A stretch of DNA of 64,000 nucleotides, taken from positions 3,410,001-3,474,000 of the forward strand of contig OZ244919.1 of NCBI GenBank assembly GCA_965221845.1. Direction: 5' to 3'. Below are positions 10,041 to 19,091 of this stretch, in pieces. Positions within the stretch are counted from its first letter, which is position 1. Every line of letters starts with the position of its first letter. The DNA is from JAJEFO01 sp965221845. GTDB taxonomy: Bacteria > Pseudomonadota > Alphaproteobacteria > Rhodobacterales > Rhodobacteraceae. The translations under genes and the position numbers were made by a program. The notes beneath the pieces are model-generated. The model saw only the letters and a list, made by a program, of their open reading frames with translations. It searched no databases and was not told the origin of the DNA.

Positions 10041-11375
10041 ATGCGACTTTCCCGTTACTTCCTTCCCGTCCTCAAGGAAACGCCCGCCGAGGCCCAGGTG
10101 GTTTCGCACCGCTACATGCTTCGCGCGGGCATGATCAAGCAGGCCGCCGCCGGCATCTACTCCTGGCTGCCCCTGGGCTTCAAGGCGCTGAGAAGGATCG
10201 AGGGCATAATCCACGAGGAACAGCAGCGCGCCGGTCACATTCCGATGCTGATGCCCACGATCCAGTCGGCGGAGCTGTGGCGCGAAAGCGGACGTCACCA
10301 GGGATTCGGCGAGGAGATGCTTCGCGTGCGCGACCGTCATGGCCGCGACATGCTCTACACGCCCACGGCGGAGGAGCTGGTCACCGACATCTTCCGCGCG
10401 CACGTCTCCTCCTACCGCGACCTTCCGCTGACGATGTACCAGGTCCAGTGGAAGTTCCGGGACGAGGTCCGCCCCCGCTTCGGCATCATGCGCGGCCGCG
10501 AGTTCTACATGAAGGACGGCTACAACTTCGACCTGACGAGGGAGGGCGCCCTGCATTCCTACAACCGTCACCTCGTGAGCTATCTCCGCACGTACGAACG
10601 CATGGGGCTGCAGGCGATTCCGATGCGAGCGGCCTCGGGGCCCATCGGCGGCGACGACACGCACGAGTTCCTCGTTCTCGCGGAGACAGGGGAGTCGGGG
10701 GTCTTCTTCGACAATGCCGTGACGGACCTGAAGATGGGCGATCGGGAGATCGACTATCACGACGCGGCGCAATGCCAGGCCGTTCTCGACGAGTTCACGT
10801 CGCTCTATGCCCGGACCGATGAAACCCATGACGAGGCGCTCTTCAGGGAGGTTCCGGAAGAGAGGCGCAGATCCGCGCGCGGAATCGAGGTGGGGCAGAT
10901 ATTCTATTTCGGGACCAAGTATTCCGAACCGATGGGCGCCACCGTCCAGGACGCCGACGGCAACGACGTCGCGGTCCACATGGGATCGCACGGAATCGGC
11001 GTCAGCCGTCTTCTCGGGGCGATCATTGAGGCGAGTCACGACGAGAAGGGCATCATCTGGCCCGAAGGGGTGACGCCGTTCCACGCCGGGATCGTGAATC
11101 TCAGGCAAGGGGACGCGGGAACGGACGCGGCCAGCGAACGGCTGGAGGCGGCGCTGGCCGGGCGCGGGCTTGATCCGCTCTACGACGACACCGAAGAGCG
11201 GCCGGGAGCGAAGTTCGCCACGATGGACCTGATCGGGCTTCCGTGGAGGATCACGGTCGGGCCGCGCGGTCTCGCGCAAGGGTTCGTCGAGCTGGCGTCG
11301 CGGCGAACCGGAGAGTGCGAAAGGCTTTCGGTCGAGGCCGCCGTGGACCAGGTGGCCCGGATCTACGGCATGTAA
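10041..11375 (+). CDS. proS: Prolyl-tRNA synthetase (short alphaproteobacterial form)
   Basis: A 444-residue class II synthetase that charges tRNA-Pro. It opens with MRLSRYFLPVLKETPAEAQ. Motif 1 lies around AGIYSWLPLGFKAL, motif 2 around FRDEVRPRFGIMRGREF and motif 3 around HMGSHGIGVSRLLGA. The sequence passes directly from motif 2 to motif 3 without the long editing insertion of E. coli ProRS, as expected for the short form in alphaproteobacteria. The anticodon-binding domain follows from about residue 350. It is monocistronic here, and the integrative-element remnant begins within 130 bp of its stop. Confidence 0.97.
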   Translation: MRLSRYFLPVLKETPAEAQVVSHRYMLRAGMIKQAAAGIYSWLPLGFKALRRIEGIIHEEQQRAGHIPMLMPTIQSAELWRESGRHQGFGEEMLRVRDRHGRDMLYTPTAEELVTDIFRAHVSSYRDLPLTMYQVQWKFRDEVRPRFGIMRGREFYMKDGYNFDLTREGALHSYNRHLVSYLRTYERMGLQAIPMRAASGPIGGDDTHEFLVLAETGESGVFFDNAVTDLKMGDREIDYHDAAQCQAVLDEFTSLYARTDETHDEALFREVPEERRRSARGIEVGQIFYFGTKYSEPMGATVQDADGNDVAVHMGSHGIGVSRLLGAIIEASHDEKGIIWPEGVTPFHAGIVNLRQGDAGTDAASERLEAALAGRGLDPLYDDTEERPGAKFATMDLIGLPWRITVGPRGLAQGFVELASRRTGECERLSVEAAVDQVARIYGM

Positions 11376-11505
11376 GAGGCTGACCTAGGGCCCGTTGACA
11401 GTTGCCTTGCGAATCGTCCGGACCCATGCCATGTCCTTCCCCGACGACCGCCGGAAAGGCGGCACGAGGCGACAATGGCATGAGCGAGCAGAACGACGAT
11501 CCAGA

Positions 11506-12237
11506 CTCGCTCTTGCGGCATCCGGTATGGATGAGAAGGCGCAGGATGTCGGCCTGCCCTTCGCACGAAGGCCGTTCGGCGACGCACTGGCCAAGCGCTT
11601 CGTGAAGCCGGACGATCTCTTCCGCGGACAGGAACCTCGTGAGACGGGGCCTCGGATTCATCCGGGCCCGCCGCGCGGCGTTCGTGGCGATCAGGCCGTT
11701 GGCGACAGCGTGGCTCATGATCTGCCGGAGAAGCGCCAAAGCCTTGTTGGCGTTGCCCGGCGCCGTGGCACTGCAGCGGTCAAACCACGCATCCACGCCA
11801 GTTGGGTCGATCCTGTCGAGCCGCAGGTTTCCGAATTCCGGAAGCAGCTTCGTTCGGAGAAGGGAATCCACGAACCTCCGTGTCGAGGGTTTCCAGCGGC
11901 CGCGGCTTTCGGCCAGCCACGGGTCCTCCACGTAGTCTCCGAACAGGGGCATGCCGCAGCCGGGATTCGAACCGTTTCCGGATTCCGTGACGCTTCCGTT
12001 CAGCTGGATCGCAAGACACTCCGTGCGGGCGTCCGCGACCGACTTCAGCGTCACCGCGCCCAGCGAGACCCTGCGGGCGTCGCCCGTTCCCCTCTGATGG
12101 AAGACGTATCCCCGGAAGCCCGTCGTCCGGACGCGAACGCCGAGGCCGGGCGTGACCGTGTCCCAGACCGTGTAGTCCGTCCCTCCGGGCCTGAGGCGCA
12201 GGATGCCGGCGTCGGTCAGGCGCGTCCGCTTCGTCAT
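11506..12237 (-). pseudogene. Tyrosine recombinase, C-terminally truncated
   Basis: The ATG at 12237 overlaps the stop of the intact integrase upstream by 4 bp (ATGA), so the two were translated as a coupled pair. The first 244 codons read as an integrase: an Arm-type N-terminal domain (GLGVRVRTTGFRGYVFHQ), a core-binding domain, and the first catalytic arginine in LLIHTGCRKSE. After that glutamate the frame stays open but loses all similarity, and the H-x-x-R, H and Tyr parts of the catalytic site are absent. It cannot be an active recombinase. About 130 bp between the break and proS (11376-11505) hold no recognisable gene. Confidence 0.75.
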
Positions 12238-13361
12238 GACCGGCCCTCCCCGCCGAGGACCGGTGCCACGGCTTCGACGGCGTCTCGCACCGCATGGTCC
12301 GCGAGATGGATGTACTTGAGGGTCGATTCCGGATCGCTGTGGCCGAGCAGGCGACCGATCGTGAGCACGGTCTCGCCGGTCCGGATCGCCAGACTCGCAT
12401 ACGAATGGCGCAAGTCGTGAAGGCGGACGTCCCGCAGGTCCGCCTCGTCGCGCAGTGCCTGCCAGAACCTGTCCAGGCCGCGTGCCGGTCGGGATCCGGT
12501 CCGGCCCGGAAAGACCCACGTTCCCGTTCGGGGCAGGCCGTCGAGGACCGTGCGGGCGGCGGAGGACAGCCAGACGGTCCGCGGTCCCGTCTTGCCGTCG
12601 CGCAGGAACAGATGTCCGTCGCGGAAGTCCGGCCACTGCAGGGTCATGATCTCGCCCTTGCGGCAGCCGGTCAGGATGAGCAGCCTGACGGCGGCGGCGA
12701 GGGCGTTGCCTTCATGCCTCGCAAGCGTCTTGCCCAGCCGGCGGGTTTCCTCACGGGACAGGAATCGTTCGCGGCCGCGACGCCGGTAGCGCCGGATGTT
12801 CCGGCACGGATTGCTGCCTTCCGGGCGGTGACCGAGCGTCTCGGCCTCCCGCATGATCACCGACAGGACGGGCATCGCCCGGTCGGCGGCGGAAGGCGTC
12901 GACCGGAGCGCGGCGAACCACTGCCGGACGTCCGCGCCCGTGATCGCGCCGATCGGCTGTCCCCGGAACCGGGGAAGGATCTGGTTCTTCAGGTACTTTC
13001 TGTTGACCGCAAGCGTGCCGGGCTTCCAGGTGCGGGAATGTCGGCGGAACGCGGCCTCAGCGACATCCTCGAACGGGGCCTTTGCCAGGGAATCCGCAGG
13101 TCGGTGCGGATCGTCCGTCCGGATCTTTGCAAGTTGCGCGCAGGCAAGGGCCCGCGCGTCGGCCAGGGACATCGAGTCGACGTCGCCGACGGTCTTCCAG
13201 GTCCGGCGGCCGTCGGCCTGCGCGTGGACGAAGAAGCGCCTGCGGCCGGAGGGCAGGATCCGGACGCCGAAGCCGCGGAGTTCCGTGTCGCGGATCTCGC
13301 GGACGGACCTGTCAGGTCCGAGGGTGTCGACCAGTCTCTGGGTCAGGCGGCGGTTGGTCAT
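12234..13361 (-). CDS. Tyrosine-type site-specific integrase
   Basis: A 375-residue phage/island integrase. The Arm-type N-terminal domain (about residues 1-85) includes ELRGFGVRILPSGRRRFFVH. A SAM-like core-binding domain follows near 105-190. The catalytic domain has the first arginine in LILTGCRKGEIMTLQW, the H-x-x-R box in HDLRHSYAS, and the terminal histidine and tyrosine in LLGHSDPESTLKYIHL. All key residues are present, so the enzyme could be active. It overlaps the truncated second integrase by 4 bp. No cargo genes or clear att repeats are visible in the window. Strand transfer of an island next to proS is the likely original role. Confidence 0.9.
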   Translation of the reverse strand: MTNRRLTQRLVDTLGPDRSVREIRDTELRGFGVRILPSGRRRFFVHAQADGRRTWKTVGDVDSMSLADARALACAQLAKIRTDDPHRPADSLAKAPFEDVAEAAFRRHSRTWKPGTLAVNRKYLKNQILPRFRGQPIGAITGADVRQWFAALRSTPSAADRAMPVLSVIMREAETLGHRPEGSNPCRNIRRYRRRGRERFLSREETRRLGKTLARHEGNALAAAVRLLILTGCRKGEIMTLQWPDFRDGHLFLRDGKTGPRTVWLSSAARTVLDGLPRTGTWVFPGRTGSRPARGLDRFWQALRDEADLRDVRLHDLRHSYASLAIRTGETVLTIGRLLGHSDPESTLKYIHLADHAVRDAVEAVAPVLGGEGRS

Positions 13362-13463
13362 GGGTTCTCTCCCGAATCAGTTGCGTTGGCGAACCGGAAA
13401 CGGGCGGAACGGCCGCCTTCCGGTCGATGACGCGAGAGAGAAAGTCTTTTTTTTCAGAACTTT

Positions 13464-14300
13464 GTGCCCGTTTCAGCACCGCAGGTGCGGAAACGGGTGT
13501 TCTGCTCGGGCGACCTCCGGGCGCACGGCCGCAAGGCCAGGCTGTTCGAGGCGATGATCGAGCGGCCGCCGAGGGACATCGACGTCCTGCTGATGGAGGG
13601 AACCACGATCGGCCGGCCGGGGACGGACGAGGGGTTTGCCACCGAGGCCGATCTCGAAGAGGAATTCGTGCGGGCGTTCCGGGAAACGGAAGGCCTTCAC
13701 CTCGTCTGGGCGTCGGCGCAGAACGTCGACCGCATGGTCACGGTCTTCCGCGCGGCCAGGCGGGCCGGCCGGGTGCTCCTGGTGGACCTCCATGCCGCCG
13801 TCGTTCTCGAAGCCATCCGAAGGGACACGGTCCCCAAATCGGACTGGCCCGGCGTCAAGCTGTACATCCCGCAGGCCCGGCGCGTGAAGATCAAGAGGAA
13901 GGGCCTGTTCCCGGACCTCGACAGGCACAGGGCAAGCCGCGTCTTTCCGGAGAGCCTCCCGGGTCTCAGGGACCGCGCGGTCATGCTGTTCCGCCACATG
14001 ATGACGGGGGACCGCGGCGTCAACGCCGTCCTTCGCGGCGCCCGGCTCAGCCATTCGATGTGGGAAGGGTATCTCGAGCAGGACCTGTCCCGTCAGTTTC
14101 TTGCATGGCTGAAAGACCATGACGTTTCCTGGAAATCCCTTCACACCTCCGGCCATGCCTCGCTGGTCGATCTCAAGCGCGTCGCCGCCGTCTTGGCTCC
14201 GCGGTCACTGGTTCCCATTCATTCGTGCGCAACGGACTGTTTCGGCGATCATTTTGATTATGTTGTGCGTCGAGACGACGGCGTGTGTTGGGAGGCTTGA
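13464..14300 (+). pseudogene. MBL-fold beta-CASP hydrolase lacking its N-terminal half
   Basis: The 278-codon frame (GTG start) matches the C-terminal part of RNase J/CPSF-like beta-CASP metallohydrolases. VFCSGDLRAHGRKARLFE is the usual internal block carrying a metal-binding aspartate. TLHTSGHASLVDL-like (here SLHTSGHAS) and LVPIHSC carry the late histidine motifs. The N-terminal region with the HxHxDH metal site, about 140 residues, is missing. The frame begins abruptly inside a strong hairpin 103 bp from the integrase start, which suggests it was cut during element integration or deletion. It should be catalytically dead even if translated. Confidence 0.75.
13467..13497. promoter_or_regulatory. 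Perfect-armed hairpin at the truncation point
   Basis: CCCGTTTC (13467-13474) pairs exactly with GAAACGGG (13490-13497), and the inner GCACC/GGTGC pair extends the stem, leaving a 3-base loop. A run of eight T lies about 15 bases upstream on the plus strand. The hairpin lies across the first codons of the truncated beta-CASP frame. It could be a terminator facing the integrase, a recombination site arm, or a translation barrier. The sequence alone does not decide. Confidence 0.6.
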
Positions 14301-14306
14301 GGGGGG

Positions 14307-14570
14307 ATGACCACGATGCGGGCCCTGAGCGACCAGTTCGTGCGGGATCTAGGGACGGGAATTCTGAAGGAGGTGACGGCCACCGTTCAAGTGGATCCGA
14401 CCCTCTGTGTTGAATTGAGGGGGGCCGGCCGTCAACGTGTATTACCGGGGCTGCAACCTCATGAAGATTGCGGAGGCAGGAGCGGAGTACCGGGCCGAAT
14501 TCGACAGTAACTGGTTGCGGGACGGCCGGACACTCAAGGCACCGCGCTCCCTGACCCGTCCTGACGACAT
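14307..14570 (+). pseudogene. Frameshifted conserved hypothetical gene fragment
   Basis: The first frame gives MTTMRALSDQFVRDLGTG and continues to VDPTLCVELRG. The similarity then moves to the next frame as VNVYYRGCNLMKIAEAG and YRAEFD. Together these look like the start of a conserved bacterial hypothetical protein whose members read ...LDLxIRxxYxNVYYRGGNxLKI. The frame change lies at the six-G run near 14419-14424, so a one-base indel is the probable cause. The remaining C-terminus is lost where a PanE-like fragment begins on the other strand. Function unknown. Confidence 0.5.
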
Positions 14571-14756
14571 TGAAGCGCGGAACGCGCGGTGCGCGCCCTC
14601 GCCCGGCATCCCGATCCGCACCTCCGCGCCCGCGCCGTTGATCAGCGCCGCCGTCGCGGCGCGGCACACCAGCGTCACGCCGTGGCCAGCCATGGCGAGC
14701 TTCGTGCCCAGCAGCGACCCGCAGGACGCGCCCAGGACCAGGATCCTCCGCGACAC
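14571..14756 (-). pseudogene. N-terminal fragment of a ketopantoate reductase-like gene
   Basis: From a GTG at 14756 the minus strand reads VSRRILVLGASCGSLLGTKL, a Rossmann start, followed by AMAGHGVTLVCRAATAALI, GAEVRIGMPGEG and AHRAF. This matches the NADP-binding N-terminus of 2-dehydropantoate 2-reductase (ApbA/PanE) family proteins. The usual GxGxxG is altered to GASCGS. Similarity stops after about 60 residues of a family that is normally near 300 residues. It is a broken remnant. Confidence 0.5.
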
Positions 14757-15086
14757 CGCCGCACCCCCGCCGTTCCCGCGCCCGCACCATGGGCCGCCCG
14801 CGCCGGAACGCAACGCCGCGCGCGAAGCCGCCGCCCGCCCGGGACGGCCGCCGCCGCCGCGCTTTCACCGCAAGGGGCGGCGCGCGCCCCCGCTCCGTCC
14901 CGCAAGGAAAGCCCGCGACCGGAAACGCCATCGCGAAACCCGCCACCGGCGGCGTTCCCTCGCCGGGCATCTTCGGCAGCTTCTCGTCGTCGACGAAGTC
15001 GAGCGTGGTCGTGCTCCGCGAGCCGGCATCCGTGCGTGAGCGAGGAAGACTCCGTTGGCAGGGGGCTTGCAACCGGTAACGGATAC
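14757..15086. other. Unassigned stretch upstream of the sugar dehydrogenase
   Basis: About 330 bp without a supportable gene. The minus strand has a short stretch reading TTLDFVDDEKLPKMPGEG that looks protein-like, but I cannot place it in a family and it degrades into low-complexity Arg/Ala-rich translation. It is probably more gene debris. Confidence 0.4.
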
Positions 15087-15115
15087 TTGAACGGCCGCAT
15101 CCGCAAGGGTGCTAT
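15087..15115 (+). promoter_or_regulatory. Candidate sigma-70 promoter of the sugar dehydrogenase gene
   Basis: TTGAAC (15087-15092), a 17-base spacer and TGCTAT (15110-15115) lie 27 bp before the ATG at 15142. The spacing is ideal and the location is right. The -10 element is only a partial match. Confidence 0.45.
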
Positions 15116-15141
15116 CGTGCGCTCCTCACGGAGGGGCGGTG

Positions 15142-16326
15142 ATGCACGACAGGATGATTGCACTTGTTGCGGCGATGGCGTTCGCGGACACGGCCCATGC
15201 CGAGGTCCCGCAGGGTCCGAAGAACGTGCCCGAGTTCGAACCGGCGTTCGAAAGCCAGACGCGGGCTCCCGATATCGGCAAGGCGCAACGCCTTGACGTC
15301 GAGGTCATCGCCGACGGGCTGGCGCACCCATGGGGAATCGAGGTTCTTCCCGACGGCGCCTACCTTGTCACCGAGCGCCCGGGAAGGATCAAGGTCATCA
15401 GGCCGGGGAAGGGCGTGCAGGTCGTGGCCGGCGCTCCCGAAGTGCTGGCCAGGGGCCAGGGCGGGCTTCTGGACGTCGCGCTCGCGGAGGACTTCGAGAC
15501 CTCTCGCCGCATCTACCTGACCTACGCGAAGCCGCTTGGAAGGGGCGCGTCCGCCACGGCGGCCGCGAGCGCCGTGCTGCAGGACAGCCCCCCGCGGCTG
15601 ACCGGACTGAAGGATCTTTTCGTTCAGTCGCCTCCCTCAAGATCCTCCAAGCATTTCGGCTCGCGGGTCGTTCCGCATGACGGGCATCTGTTCATAACGA
15701 CGGGCGAACGCTCTTCGCGCAGGGAGCGGGTCCTGGCCCAGGACCTGGCGACGACCTACGGCAAGGTCGTGCGCATCAAGCCCGACGGCGAAGTCCCCGA
15801 TGACAACCCGTTTCTCGGGCAGAGCGACGCGCTCGGGGAGATCTGGAGCTACGGACACCGCAACCCGCAGGGAGCGGCCATCCATCCCGGAACGGGTGAT
15901 CTCTGGACGCTCGAGCACGGGCCGGCCGGCGGCGACGAACTCAACCTGATCAGGCGCGGCGCGAATCACGGATGGCCCCTCGTGAGCTATGGGGAGAACT
16001 ACACCGGAACGCCTGTCGGAACCGGCAGGCCGCGCGCCGAAGGGGTTGCGGAGCCACGGTACTACTGGGATCCGGTCATCGCGCCGGGAGGCTTTGCGTT
16101 CTACGACGGCGACATGTTCGACTGGAACGGCGACGTCGTGGCGGGTTCGCTCAATCCCGGAGGCATCGTGCGGCTTAAGCTGCAGGGCACGCAGGTTGCT
16201 GGAGAGGCCCGCTATCTCGAGGAGCTTGGTCGCATACGCGACGTCGAGGTGGATCGCGACGGCGCGATCCTGCTGCTCGTCGACGCCGGCGACGGTGCCC
16301 TTGTCCGGGTCGCTCCCGCCCCGTGA
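15142..16326 (+). CDS. PQQ-dependent aldose sugar dehydrogenase (YliI/Asd type), secreted
   Basis: A 394-residue soluble beta-propeller enzyme. The ATG at 15142 is preceded by GGAGGGG eight bases upstream, and the product starts with a signal peptide MHDRMIALVAAMAFADTAHA, so it is periplasmic. Family blocks are GLAHPWGIEVLPDGAYLVTE, GGLLDVAL, EIWSYGHRNPQG (holding the catalytic histidine), LWTLEHGPAGGDELN and GANHGWPLVSYG. Such enzymes oxidise aldoses with PQQ. No pqq genes are seen in this window, so cofactor supply must come from elsewhere. It has its own promoter-like sequence and no operon partner. Confidence 0.92.
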   Translation: MHDRMIALVAAMAFADTAHAEVPQGPKNVPEFEPAFESQTRAPDIGKAQRLDVEVIADGLAHPWGIEVLPDGAYLVTERPGRIKVIRPGKGVQVVAGAPEVLARGQGGLLDVALAEDFETSRRIYLTYAKPLGRGASATAAASAVLQDSPPRLTGLKDLFVQSPPSRSSKHFGSRVVPHDGHLFITTGERSSRRERVLAQDLATTYGKVVRIKPDGEVPDDNPFLGQSDALGEIWSYGHRNPQGAAIHPGTGDLWTLEHGPAGGDELNLIRRGANHGWPLVSYGENYTGTPVGTGRPRAEGVAEPRYYWDPVIAPGGFAFYDGDMFDWNGDVVAGSLNPGGIVRLKLQGTQVAGEARYLEELGRIRDVEVDRDGAILLLVDAGDGALVRVAPAP

Positions 16327-17166
16327 CCCGAATCTGCCGGGCTCTCGATCCTGCGGGACGCGAGGGACCCGGATATCGACGCGCGTCAGTCAGGATCAGC
16401 CCAGAACCGAGAAGCTCGATTCCCTGCAGATCTCGCGCTGCCGGGAATGGAAGCCGACGTTGGTGTCGCGTTCTATGATCGGCTTCATGAGGAACGCTGC
16501 CAGATTGACGCGACGGGGAAAGGCAGGCTGACAAAGGCGTCAAGCTTGATGATATCCGCGACAACCGGTCAGAGCGGGAAGTTCTCAAGCTTGTGGCTGT
16601 CGATAAGGTGTCCAGGGCCTTCCGTAACGGGGCCCCTGCCGCCAAGTGCGGATTCCTGCGCATTCGCTGCCGCAAGGCGCGGACCCGGCGACAGCGTCCC
16701 GGCGCCGGCGGCAACCGGCGGGGCGCTGGTGCCGGGAGCGGCGTTGGCCCATGGTCCGGAGCCGAGCGGCTGCCCGGTCCGCCGGAGCGACCATGGAAGT
16801 CTGGCGGAGCCGAGTCCTCGGCGGGGTCGCCACTGCCCCGGTTTCGTTCAAGGCCTTGCCACATGTTTCCGGCCATGTCCGCGTCATGTCCGCCGTCGGG
16901 CTGTCCGCGCCGCCGCTCGCGAGATGCCCGTCTTGGCGCATCAGCCAGCCCTCCATCATTGCCATGACCGCCAGCACGGCCCGCGGTGTCACCCGTGCAC
17001 CGATCCCCCGCATAGTTCGGCGTCTTCATGACTCGGTCTCCTTCGGCAACGGGTTCTGCCGCGCCCTCTCCGGCAACGGCTTCGCCCCCCGGCCGGCTCT
17101 TCTCAGCCTCTCTCGCACGGGCGGAGCGGCTTGCATCGCGGCGCCGGCCGGGGCAACGTTGGGGGC
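16327..17166. other. 840-bp gap with no supportable gene
   Basis: Short open frames exist on both strands but none shows a family signature, ribosome binding site and plausible composition together. A minus-strand stretch around 16900-17000 reads RAVLAVMAMMEGWLMRQDG and resembles the hydrophobic end of a regulator, but it is too short to name. I see nothing else. Confidence 0.5.
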
Positions 17167-17553
17167 ATGGACGGGCGTGGATGGATGGAGCGATACGGGT
17201 TCTGGCCGCTGGCGCTGCTCTGGTTGCCGACGGGGATCGTCGCTCTGACGGTGATCCGGTTCGGGGCTTCGGGTGTCGCGTTCGCGGACGCCGAGGAGGC
17301 GATGGCGGCGCTCGTGTCGCTCGCTGTCACAGCATCCTGCGGCCTGCCGCTCGCGCTCGGCTGCAGCAGTCTGTCGCGTGTCTGCTGCCGGCGCGCGGCT
17401 TGGGCGGCGGGCATCGGGCTGGGCGTGCTGACGGTTCCGGCGGTGGTGGTTGCCGGGCTGCTCGGGCCTGTCGCGATCGCCGCCGTTGCGACGGTGCTCA
17501 GCCTGCCGGTATGGATCGCCTGGTTCTGGATATGGATCGCGCGGCGCGGGTGA
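17167..17553 (+). CDS. Small four-helix membrane protein, function unknown
   Basis: A 128-residue frame from the ATG at 17167 (MDGRGWMERYGFWPLAL). An in-frame earlier start at 17131 would add 12 residues, but its sequence is non-committal. Hydrophobic segments lie near residues 11-33, 47-70, 80-103 and 105-125, with few charged residues between them. I do not recognise a named family. It stands alone between a gap and a PIN relic on the other strand. Codon and amino-acid use look like a real membrane protein rather than an antisense shadow. Confidence 0.55.
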   Translation: MDGRGWMERYGFWPLALLWLPTGIVALTVIRFGASGVAFADAEEAMAALVSLAVTASCGLPLALGCSSLSRVCCRRAAWAAGIGLGVLTVPAVVVAGLLGPVAIAAVATVLSLPVWIAWFWIWIARRG

Positions 17554-17629
17554 GCGCGGCCGGCGACAGGCCGGCTGTGCAGCTGGGCGACGTGTCGACC
17601 GGGCGACGGCGATACGGATCCGGGGGTGG

Positions 17630-17904
17630 TCAGATCGCCGCTTCTTGCCGTCGCAGCAGGAAGACCGCCCGGCTCAGGCCGAGCCGTTCGAGGGCGGCCA
17701 GATAGTCTTCGGCCGAACGGGGTGGATTGCGCGGCGCCGCGCGGTGACCGCGAACGGCGGCCAGCGCGGCCTCGGCGTCGGCCTCGAACAATCGACGACA
17801 AAGGCGTCAGGGTGCTGTGCCGCAAGTCCGTGGCGCGCCAGCCGTTCGGCTGGAAAGTCCCGCAGGTTTTTGCGGGTCACGATGATGTCCGCGTCGCGAT
17901 TCCC
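17630..17904 (-). pseudogene. PIN-domain ribonuclease (toxin-like) C-terminal remnant
   Basis: The minus strand reads RDADIIVTRKNLRDFPAERL then RHGLAAQHPDAFVVD, the C-terminal half of PIN-domain proteins (VapC-like), with the late acidic residues in the DADIIVTRKNLRDFP block. At about 17787-17792 one base is missing. In the next frame it continues FEADAEAALAAVRGHRAA, NPPRSAEDYLAALERLGLSR and stops at 17630. The N-terminal half, with the first catalytic aspartate, is gone. No antitoxin partner is next to it. Confidence 0.65.
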
Positions 17905-17978
17905 GGTCTCGCGCCATCACAACAGAGGCTCGCGCGGGCCATGGACAGGCCGCGCCCCGCTCTCTGCGAAGCCGGCGT

Positions 17979-18971
17979 TCAGGTGGCGTGCCCTTGGCCG
18001 AACCGCTCGCTCCAGGTCGCGAAGACGTCGCCGTCCGCGCGTCGCGCTTGATGGACCGCCCGCGCGATCGCGCGGGCAAGGCATGTGGCGGCCGCGTGCC
18101 CGAGGTGCAGCAGATCCTGCCCGATCGTCTTCCGGAGGCCCGTCGCCGCGCCGAAGACGAGGTCCCCGTCCAGCGGCGTGTGCGCCGGAACGATGGCGCG
18201 GGCAATGCCGTCATGCGCGGCGGTCGCCATGCGCTGCGCATCGGCCTTGGCAAGCGCGAGATCCGTCGCGACCACGGCAATCGTCGTGTTTGCCGGGCTG
18301 TCCAGCTTGGTCTTCGGCGCGGGCGCGAGCCCGCGTGCAGGGCCGAGGCCGCCGAACTCGCCTGCCTGCTCGAAAGGCGCCGCCCAGAAGTGTGGTCCCT
18401 CTCCCACCGTTGCCTGGCCGGCCGCGTTGACGACCACCACGGCGCCGACGATCGCGCCCGAGGGCAGAACTGCCGATGCAGAGCCCAGCCCGCCTTTCAG
18501 TCCTGCCGTGGTGGCCCCGGTTCCTGCGCCCACGCTGCCGAGTTCCATGTCACGGCCGCGCGCCGCGTAGGCGGCGCGTCCCAGGGCCGGATAGGGGTTC
18601 TCGTCCCACGCCTTCGCGCCGCCGCCGGCAAGGTCGAAAATGATCGCGGCCGGCACGATCGGCACCCTGTGGCCGGCCGCCTCGAAGCCGCGCCCGTCGG
18701 CGCGGAGGCCTGCCGCGACGCCGTCGGCGGCGGCGAGGCCGAACGCCGAGCCGCCCGCGAGCGTCAGCGCGTCCACGGCCTGCACGGTCTTGTCGGGCGC
18801 GAGGAGGTCGGTCTCGCGGGTGCCGGGCGCACCTCCCATGACATGCACGCCGGCGACCATCGGGGCGTCTCCGACGACGACCGTCACCCCTGTCTTCATG
18901 GGGTCGGCTTGCGCCTGGCCCACGCTCAGGCCGGGAACGTCGGTGAGCAGGTTCCGTGGTCCCGGCCGCAT
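17979..18971 (-). CDS. P1 family peptidase (DmpA-like aminopeptidase)
   Basis: A 330-residue N-terminal-nucleophile enzyme of the DmpA/BapA family. The characteristic self-cleavage region AGLKGGLGSASAVL is present near residue 160; cleavage before the serine would create the alpha and beta chains and expose the nucleophile. NLLTDVPGLSVGQA at the N-terminus and NTTIAVVATDLALAKADAQR are further family blocks. The length is normal. Members remove N-terminal D- or L-residues or beta-peptide residues; the actual substrate is unknown. It is divergent from the DUF1523 gene across 120 bp. Confidence 0.9.
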   Translation of the reverse strand: MRPGPRNLLTDVPGLSVGQAQADPMKTGVTVVVGDAPMVAGVHVMGGAPGTRETDLLAPDKTVQAVDALTLAGGSAFGLAAADGVAAGLRADGRGFEAAGHRVPIVPAAIIFDLAGGGAKAWDENPYPALGRAAYAARGRDMELGSVGAGTGATTAGLKGGLGSASAVLPSGAIVGAVVVVNAAGQATVGEGPHFWAAPFEQAGEFGGLGPARGLAPAPKTKLDSPANTTIAVVATDLALAKADAQRMATAAHDGIARAIVPAHTPLDGDLVFGAATGLRKTIGQDLLHLGHAAATCLARAIARAVHQARRADGDVFATWSERFGQGHAT

Positions 18972-19091
18972 TTTCGCCTATCCTCTGGGTCGTTCCGACG
19001 ACGCCGTCAGGCTCGCACGGGCAGCGCAGGCTGTGAAGCCCTTGCGCCCACCGGCCGCATCGCCGTATCCCGGGGCGGAAAAGGAAACGCC

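Noticed and set aside
8365..10134. A 589-codon plus-strand frame across hdaA, the PerM-like gene and the proS upstream region
   Set aside because: Low-complexity translation, opposite two convincing genes, no ribosome binding site or domain.
11376..13361. A complete prophage or integrative element next to proS
   Set aside because: Only recombinase genes are present; no structural, replication or conjugation genes and no recognisable attL/attR pair are seen.
17630..17904. A working VapBC toxin-antitoxin pair
   Set aside because: Only the C-terminal half of a PIN domain remains, with a frameshift, and there is no antitoxin gene beside it.
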